Source of the DNA: Hyphomicrobiales bacterium
GTDB taxonomy: Bacteria; Pseudomonadota; Alphaproteobacteria; Rhizobiales; Rhizobiaceae
Reading direction: 5' to 3'
Assembly: GCA_900472295.1 (NCBI GenBank)
Contig: UCIA01000052.1
Location: 1-55,532, forward strand
Length of the DNA: 55,532 nucleotides
Shown here: positions 52,701-55,532 of the stretch, in pieces
Numbering within the stretch: position 1 is the stretch's first letter
Layout: every line of letters begins with the position of its first letter
Translations under genes and position numbers: made by a program
The notes under the pieces: model-generated
The model's database searches: none
Told to the model about the DNA's origin: nothing
Seen by the model: the letters and a program-made list of their open reading frames with translations, nothing else

Positions 52701-54171
52701 TGCCGGTCAGCGTCTCGACGCCGGAGACCCCACCTGCCGAGAAATCGATTGTGGTGGCGTTCGTCAGCACGATCTGATCGCGCGTGCCGCTGGCAGTATT
52801 GGCCCCACCCTGAACCTGTTCGCCGGCAACGAACTGGCCGTTGGCGATGTTGATCGTGTCGTCGCCACCGCCGGTGTCGATCGTGTCGGCGCCGGTCCCC
52901 CCGGTGATGGTGTCAGCCTGGTTGCTGCCGGTGATGGTGAAGGCTTCGGTCTGGCCGCTCAGCGTGATGGTCACGCCGGCTGTGGCGCTGGAGGCCGAGA
53001 TCGCCTCGACGCCCTGGATGGAATTGTTGGTCGCACCAAGCGTGTTCAGGTCGGTCGAGGTCGAGGTCAGGTTGATCGTATCGCCGACACCGGCGCCGAG
53101 ATTGATCGTGCCCGAGCCGATGAGAATTGCATTGAGCTGGGCACCGCTAAGCGTCACGGTATTGGTGCCGGATGTCCCGGTGAGGTTGCCGGTCTCGACA
53201 TTGCTAATCGTAGGGATGGCGAGCGCCGAAATGTTTCCGCTCGCCACGACGTTCAGCACATCGGTCGTCAATAGACCGCTGCCGAGATTGATCGCACTAA
53301 AACTGGCAAGTTGCGACGCGTTCATCGTTACGTTGTCGCTGCTGCTGCTTCCGGTGAGCGTCTCGATGCCGGAGACTGTGCCGAGCGAGAAGTCGACGGT
53401 GGTGGCGTTCGTCAGCACGATCTGGTCGCGTGTGCCGCTGCCGGAATTGGCGCCGCCGTTGATCTGTTCGCCGGCAGCGAACTGACCATTGGCCAGGTTG
53501 ATCGTGTCATCGCCGCTGCCGGCAACGATCGTATCGGCCCCGTTACCCCCGTTGAACGTGTCACCGCTGCTGTCCTGAAGCTGTGCTACGGTGCCTCCGG
53601 AGAATCCGGTGAGGGTTCCCGTGGTCGTGTTGGCAACGTCGTTGCCGGTCGTCCCATTGAAGGTCGCCATCACGCCGGCGTAGGCCGCCATGCCTTCGGC
53701 CGTGAGCGGCGAGTGTGTTCCGCCGACGCCGCAGTCGAGAGCCCACGTTCCGCCGCGCGCCGCTGCGCCGACGAGACCGTTCGCGGTCGCAACGCGAGCG
53801 CCCGTTCTTTCAGCAAGCGCATTGGTGAAGGCAGCGCCACGCTCGCCAGCGCCCGTCTGGCAGGCCCAGATGGACAAGGCGCCTTCCGGTCCAAGCGCTG
53901 CTCCCAACCTTTGCAGCCCTGACGTTTCGCCTTCGATCGTCTCGGCGCCCAGTGCCCCCGCCGCGAAGCTCACTTCGCCGGGCCGGCCATGCGCGATCAC
54001 GTGGATGGCGTGCAGGTTCGTCCGACCCTCCACTACCCGCGTCATCTGCGCAACGACGGGCTCGACGCGCGAAAGCACGATTGCGTCCACATCTGGCCGG
54101 AGACCGGACTGCAGCGTGCCAAGATCCGTGACGTCGGGGTCGATAAAGGCGATCTCACGAGGATGCGACAT
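46744..54171 (-). CDS. giant secreted mosaic protein: DUF4347, RTX, dimethylformamidase-like, DUF4082
   Basis: A 2475-residue protein. Residues about 5-165 are DUF4347 (FIDPDVTDLGTL, HVIAHGRPGEVSF, LSIWACQTGAGE). About 170-905 are Ser/Thr/Ala/Gly-rich repeats with RTX calcium nonapeptides (GGAGADTLNGGAGNDTV type). About 912-1425 resemble the large subunit of N,N-dimethylformamidase (RLGYYGGDGARKV, GHDEYWS near 1175, SGNEIYWK near 1200). An Ig-like domain covers about 1428-1520. Four DUF4082 domains (about 1525, 1787, 2050, 2312 onward) alternate with three cadherin-like tandem domains (VPIANNDNGYTV type). There is no Sec signal; the HlyB/HlyD-type genes downstream are the likely exporter. The function is unknown; an adhesin with an enzymatic core is one reading. 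Confidence 0.85.
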   Translation of the reverse strand: MSHPREIAFIDPDVTDLGTLQSGLRPDVDAIVLSRVEPVVAQMTRVVEGRTNLHAIHVIAHGRPGEVSFAAGALGAETIEGETSGLQRLGAALGPEGALSIWACQTGAGERGAAFTNALAERTGARVATANGLVGAAARGGTWALDCGVGGTHSPLTAEGMAAYAGVMATFNGTTGNDVANTTTGTLTGFSGGTVAQLQDSSGDTFNGGNGADTIVAGSGDDTINLANGQFAAGEQINGGANSGSGTRDQIVLTNATTVDFSLGTVSGIETLTGSSSSDNVTMNASQLASFSAINLGSGLLTTDVLNVVASGNISALAIPTISNVETGNLTGTSGTNTVTLSGAQLNAILIGSGTINLGAGVGDTINLTSTSTDLNTLGATNNSIQGVEAISASSATAGVTITLSGQTEAFTITGSNQADTITGGTGADTIDTGGGDDTINIANGQFVAGEQVQGGANTASGTRDQIVLTNATTIDFSAGGVSGVETLTGSSSSDTVTMTASQRAGFATINLGAGTNVLNVVANGNISALATPAISNVTTGNLTGTPGTDTVTLTGAQLDAILVGAGVINLGAGTGDTINLTSTSAELNTLGATNNSIQGVEAVSAAGAAGGVTVSLSGQTEAFTITGSSQADTITGGSAADTIVGGAGADTLNGGAGNDTVTLDDADTSVAGGADIDTLVVLGAATINLSLADQSSGAANVSGFENVNASASSATVSLIGNSVANILTGGSGADTIIGGGGADSLTGGAGNDTMTYDGSNASIAGGADIDTLVVNGAATINLSLVDHTSGDAANVSGFENVNAGGSSAAVTLVGSSGANVLTGGSANDTFTGGAGNDAIDGGAGTGDKVVFSGARANYTISFSGATYTAVDNRGGSPDGTDTVTNVENFQFSDGTLTASQLNPGAPPAAPNKIALENMKTGNPQSEWGIDGDGDYTSIQGFATQISSNIGQTVDFKIATDSTHYRIDIYRLGYYGGDGARKVASIDKSLTTAQIQPHPIVDMSRGLIDAGNWAVSASWQIPTDMVSGVYIAKLVREDGTEASSHIPFIVRDDASTSDVVFQTSDTTWQAYNAWGGASLYFGEVPVDPDHLIGHTPPNCGCAINAIGRATAVSYNRPFITNTSPIGGTHDFIFGVEHSAIRWLEQNGYDVSYISGVDTTRSGSLLLNHDAFLSVGHDEYWSAEQRTNVETARDAGVNLAFWSGNEIYWKVRWETSIDGNGTPYRTMVTYKETWGGTPDPSDIGTGTWRDPRFADPGQKPENALTGTMFQVDGYVQDTMTIPYDYSNLRFWRNTDVANLQPGETASLVKNLLGYEWDSDVENGFRPAGLINMSLSTVAVDTYLRDYGTTVGSATATHSLTMYRAESGALVFGAGTVFWSWGLDSNHEGPATATDPNVRQAMVNMFADMGIQPTTLDASLILATQSTDTTKPTATITSPTLGASFVEGQKVTITGTAQDAGGGIIAGVEISTDGGQSWWKATGRENWSYSWNVQASGTYTILARAVDDSVNLGTPSTGVQVTVNLPSTASLWTLANKPATETTLDSDTISNSGVELGVRFQASTGGFVNGIRFYKGFYNIGSHTVDLWTSTGTLLASGVSVGESLTGWQTVSFASPVHIDAGTTYVASYHNEGYWSANDNYFTTTYTNGPLKVLPGGSVFAYSNNPGAFPNTTPTGNTNYWVDVVFNPDPNQIPIANDDTGFSVGKNGTLAISFASLLANDTDANGDTLTIASVGNATNGTVAIDAQTGNVLFTPNAGYSGPATFSYTISDGRGGTGSANAAVTVIPDPAGVSLFQSTEGPSGPAINEGVGLELGMKFTASVNGAITGIRFYKPASASGEHTGSLWSSTGTLLATVTFTNESISGWQTATFSSPVQITKGTTYIASYHTAGTYVADSNYFATGHTSGPLTAPSSTTGGGNGVFAVGSGSAFPTASFQATNYWVDVVFNQSTVNAVPIANNDNGYTVIYNTPLALAPSALLANDTDADSDPLTVTAVGGASHGAVALDAQTGMITFTPTSGYSGAASFTYDISDGQGGTASATVNMTVGQPDPAQSLFATSDTPTVLSVNDSSSVELGVKFSASYDGTIVGLRYYKGAQDTGTHTGSLWTSSGVLLASASFTNESTSGWQTVTFAQPVTIAAGTTYVASYHSNGFYTATQNYFVAGHTSGPLTAPSSAASGGNGVYAYGASSLFPTASYGATNYWVDVLYNQSTANVAPVANNDSGFSTPFDTALSVQAGTLLANDNDANADPLVITSAGNGVNGIATFDSQNNVVTFTPTTGFSGIASFAYSISDGRGGTSTAQVSLNVSPQGGLQSLFSSTATPATPTVNDSGDLELGMKFQADVAGSITGFSFYKGPQNTGPHEAHLWTSTGTLLATATFTNETASGWQSVTLPQEVAIQANTTYVVSYHSNGFYSATGDFFNADVSSSNLHALSDALSGGNGVYAYGPSGVFPTESYNKTNYYVDVAFRPLLAA
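52262..53540 (-). repeat. 639-bp tandem duplication inside the giant gene
   Basis: Two adjacent units match with a constant offset of 639 bp (213 codons); for example TCTGGCCGCT ends at 52320 in one unit and at 52959 in the other. The units encode about residues 210-423 and 423-637, each with one RTX-type patch and NATT, SSSSD and ATNNSIQGVEA segments. Much of the nucleotide sequence is still the same, so the duplication or its homogenisation is recent. Confidence 0.75.
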
Positions 54172-54861
54172 GACGAATTCCGCAGCTTGTTGTTTCTATC
54201 GGCCTAATTGGCGTGGCCTTGCGAACGAAGTGGTTTTCCTTACGAGGCAATCTTGCTTCCGATCGTGCCAGCTCATGCAATACCGTTTGCAAACTCCGGT
54301 TTTGCCAGTTTTCGAAGGTTTCCGAATGGTATCAATTCGTGTGCAGACCACTTCCAAAGTTGGTACATCAGTCACAGGGCATCCCTCGTTGGGATGATGT
54401 GGCACCAGCGTTCGACAATGGCGCCTGAAAGCAACAGCGCATGCTCGACATGGGCTGAGCGCCGATCCGCATCAGACCGCGACTGTTGGACCTATCCGTC
54501 TGCATGGCCAGTTGTAGGGGGACGCGCGCCTAGCCAGGTTTCGGAATGAGAAGGCGGATCCCGCTCCTCTCCCACAGCCAATGCCCCTGCCCTAACATTC
54601 TCCTGGGTGTTGCTCCGGCGTACCGTCGACATCAAGAAACGTGTCAATCAGCGGCCCAGGACAAATTCCACAACCTCGGCGGCGACGTCATTTTCGCGCT
54701 CGTGCCTTTGCAACATCCATTCTGAAGCTTTCGCCATTAGAATATTTGCGCCGCCGATGGATTGCGAAATTTGTATTATCTTTTATATTGCTTTCGTTGG
54801 GACAGGGCGTCGGCAATTGGGAGCGAGAAAGCAATTCTCGCCCAGTTCGGCGAATGGGCAA
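54172..54861. other. intergenic region upstream of the giant gene
   Basis: About 690 bp. It should contain the promoter of the five-gene secretion operon on the minus strand. Open frames (for example 54208-54549, 54607 onward) have shadow-like composition. The last 100 bp (about 54730-54800) are AT-rich. I saw no repeat or palindrome strong enough to report. Confidence 0.45.
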
Positions 54862-55104
54862 ATGCAAAAATCAGCGGGATTGCTTTCGCGGCTTGGCGAT
54901 CAGATTGACGCCATCAAGGCTCATATCAGGTCTTTGGACGACTATGCCCTTGCAGCTCTGAGGCGAAATCTTCCATCGAGATCGCCAACCGGCACCGCCG
55001 AGACAGTGATGAGGTCTCTTGTCCAGCAAGAGATCGAACGTCGCGCGCAAACGGCTGCAGGCGGGAATGTTGTGCTGCTCCATGACCGTTTTGGTCAGCG
55101 GTAG
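54862..55104 (+). CDS. hypothetical 80-residue helical protein
   Basis: A small soluble protein of unknown family: an amphipathic helix (LLSRLGDQIDAIKAHIRSLDDYALAALRRNL), a Ser/Pro/Thr hinge and a second helix (TAETVMRSLVQQEIERRAQT). ATG 54862 was chosen because the sequence before it in the same open frame (from 54607) is disordered and cysteine-rich without pattern. No clear ribosome-binding site is seen. It is convergent with the UDP-glucose dehydrogenase gene. Confidence 0.45.
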   Translation: MQKSAGLLSRLGDQIDAIKAHIRSLDDYALAALRRNLPSRSPTGTAETVMRSLVQQEIERRAQTAAGGNVVLLHDRFGQR

Positions 55105-55234
55105 GGTATGGGTCAGCTAAACGGCCCGCGCAAGCTCAGCGACAAGAAGTCCGAAAGTGGAGATAGCGCGATTGCGATCCAACGCCGGATCGTTTGAGGT
55201 TGGCTTTTGAGACTTGGTCTTGTGCCGCGCGCCC

Positions 55235-55532
55235 TTACACCGCCATCCTGCCGATCGAGAAATACTCGATGCCGCGACGGGCGATGACCTTGGGATCGTA
55301 GAGATTGCGGCCGTCGAAGATGACCGGGGTGGTCAGCGCATCCTTGATGGCGTCGAAGGACGGCGCGCTGAAGCTCTTCCACTCGGTGGCGATCAGCAAA
55401 GCGTCGGCGCCACACAGTGCCGCTTCCTTGGTGCCGCACAACAAAAGATCGTCGCGCAGGCCGTAAATGGCCTGGCATTCCTGCATCGCCTCGGGATCAT
55501 AGGCCTGGACACTGGCGCCAACCTTCCACAGC
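55235..55532 (-). CDS. ugd: UDP-glucose 6-dehydrogenase, C-terminal part (5' end outside window)
   Basis: The last 98 residues of a UDP-glucose/GDP-mannose dehydrogenase, open to the window edge. The UDP-binding C-terminal domain is recognised by VGASVQAYDPEAM, then ALCGADALLIATEWKSF, VIFDGRNLYDP and the ending IEYFSIGR. The enzyme oxidises UDP-glucose to UDP-glucuronate, a common acidic EPS precursor. The NAD-binding half and catalytic cysteine are outside. The frame has no in-window fault. The related UDP-GlcNAc dehydrogenases cannot be fully excluded from this fragment, but EWK-F and GRNLYDP favour the UDP-glucose enzyme. Confidence 0.92.
   Translation of the reverse strand, partial: LWKVGASVQAYDPEAMQECQAIYGLRDDLLLCGTKEAALCGADALLIATEWKSFSAPSFDAIKDALTTPVIFDGRNLYDPKVIARRGIEYFSIGRMAV

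Noticed and set aside
52498..53485. Plus-strand open frames with repeated sequence
   Set aside because: They mirror the tandem duplication of the giant gene on the other strand; the repeat pattern comes from that gene.

Overview
The window looks like a chromosomal exopolysaccharide (EPS) region of an alphaproteobacterium of the order Hyphomicrobiales (Rhizobiales), most like Mesorhizobium or a close relative. The reasons are the high-GC coding sequence, rhizobial families (DUF6894, DUF982, ExoY-type sugar transferase, PrsD/PrsE-type type I secretion genes) and the gene order. No taxonomic search was possible. No tRNA, rRNA, CRISPR array, complete insertion sequence or prophage gene was seen.

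Layout. 1-5.3 kb: the end of a dTDP-glucose 4,6-dehydratase gene, a DUF6894 protein, a Crp/Fnr regulator, a LuxR-type regulator and an ExoY-like initiating sugar transferase. 5.5-8.8 kb: chain-length protein (Wzz), cytoplasmic BY-kinase and an ExeA-like ATPase. 8.9-17 kb: glycosyltransferases around a block of GNAT-like transferase, acyl-CoA ligase, PLP decarboxylase and acyl carrier protein, resembling genes that accompany exosortase A loci, followed by a GT2 and a polysaccharide deacetylase. 17-21 kb: Wzy-type polymerase and two more glycosyltransferases. 21.3-27 kb: a first type I secretion pair beside its likely substrate, a beta-helix protein with RTX repeats. 28-33.6 kb: six overlapping genes for one or two acylated amino sugars. 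33.7-37.7 kb: Wzx flippase, ExoF/Wza-type exporter and a second LuxR-type regulator. 38.6-40.2 kb: a compact exosortase locus with a 73-residue candidate substrate. 41.5-54.2 kb: a second type I secretion operon carrying a 2475-residue mosaic protein and a CobW-family GTPase. The right edge holds part of a UDP-glucose 6-dehydrogenase gene.

Together the genes describe a complete Wzx/Wzy-type EPS pathway: precursor synthesis (rfbB, ugd, amino-sugar operon), initiation on undecaprenyl phosphate, chain extension, decoration, flipping, polymerisation with length control, and export. Two type I systems would secrete large calcium-binding proteins that may act on or sit in the matrix. The most unusual parts are the exosortase mini-locus, exosortase-A-type enzymes without an exosortase A gene, the giant DUF4347/RTX/dimethylformamidase-like/DUF4082 protein with its CobW neighbour, and several regulatory-looking repeats. 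One glycosyltransferase gene lacks any ordinary start codon at the position its homology and ribosome-binding site demand.
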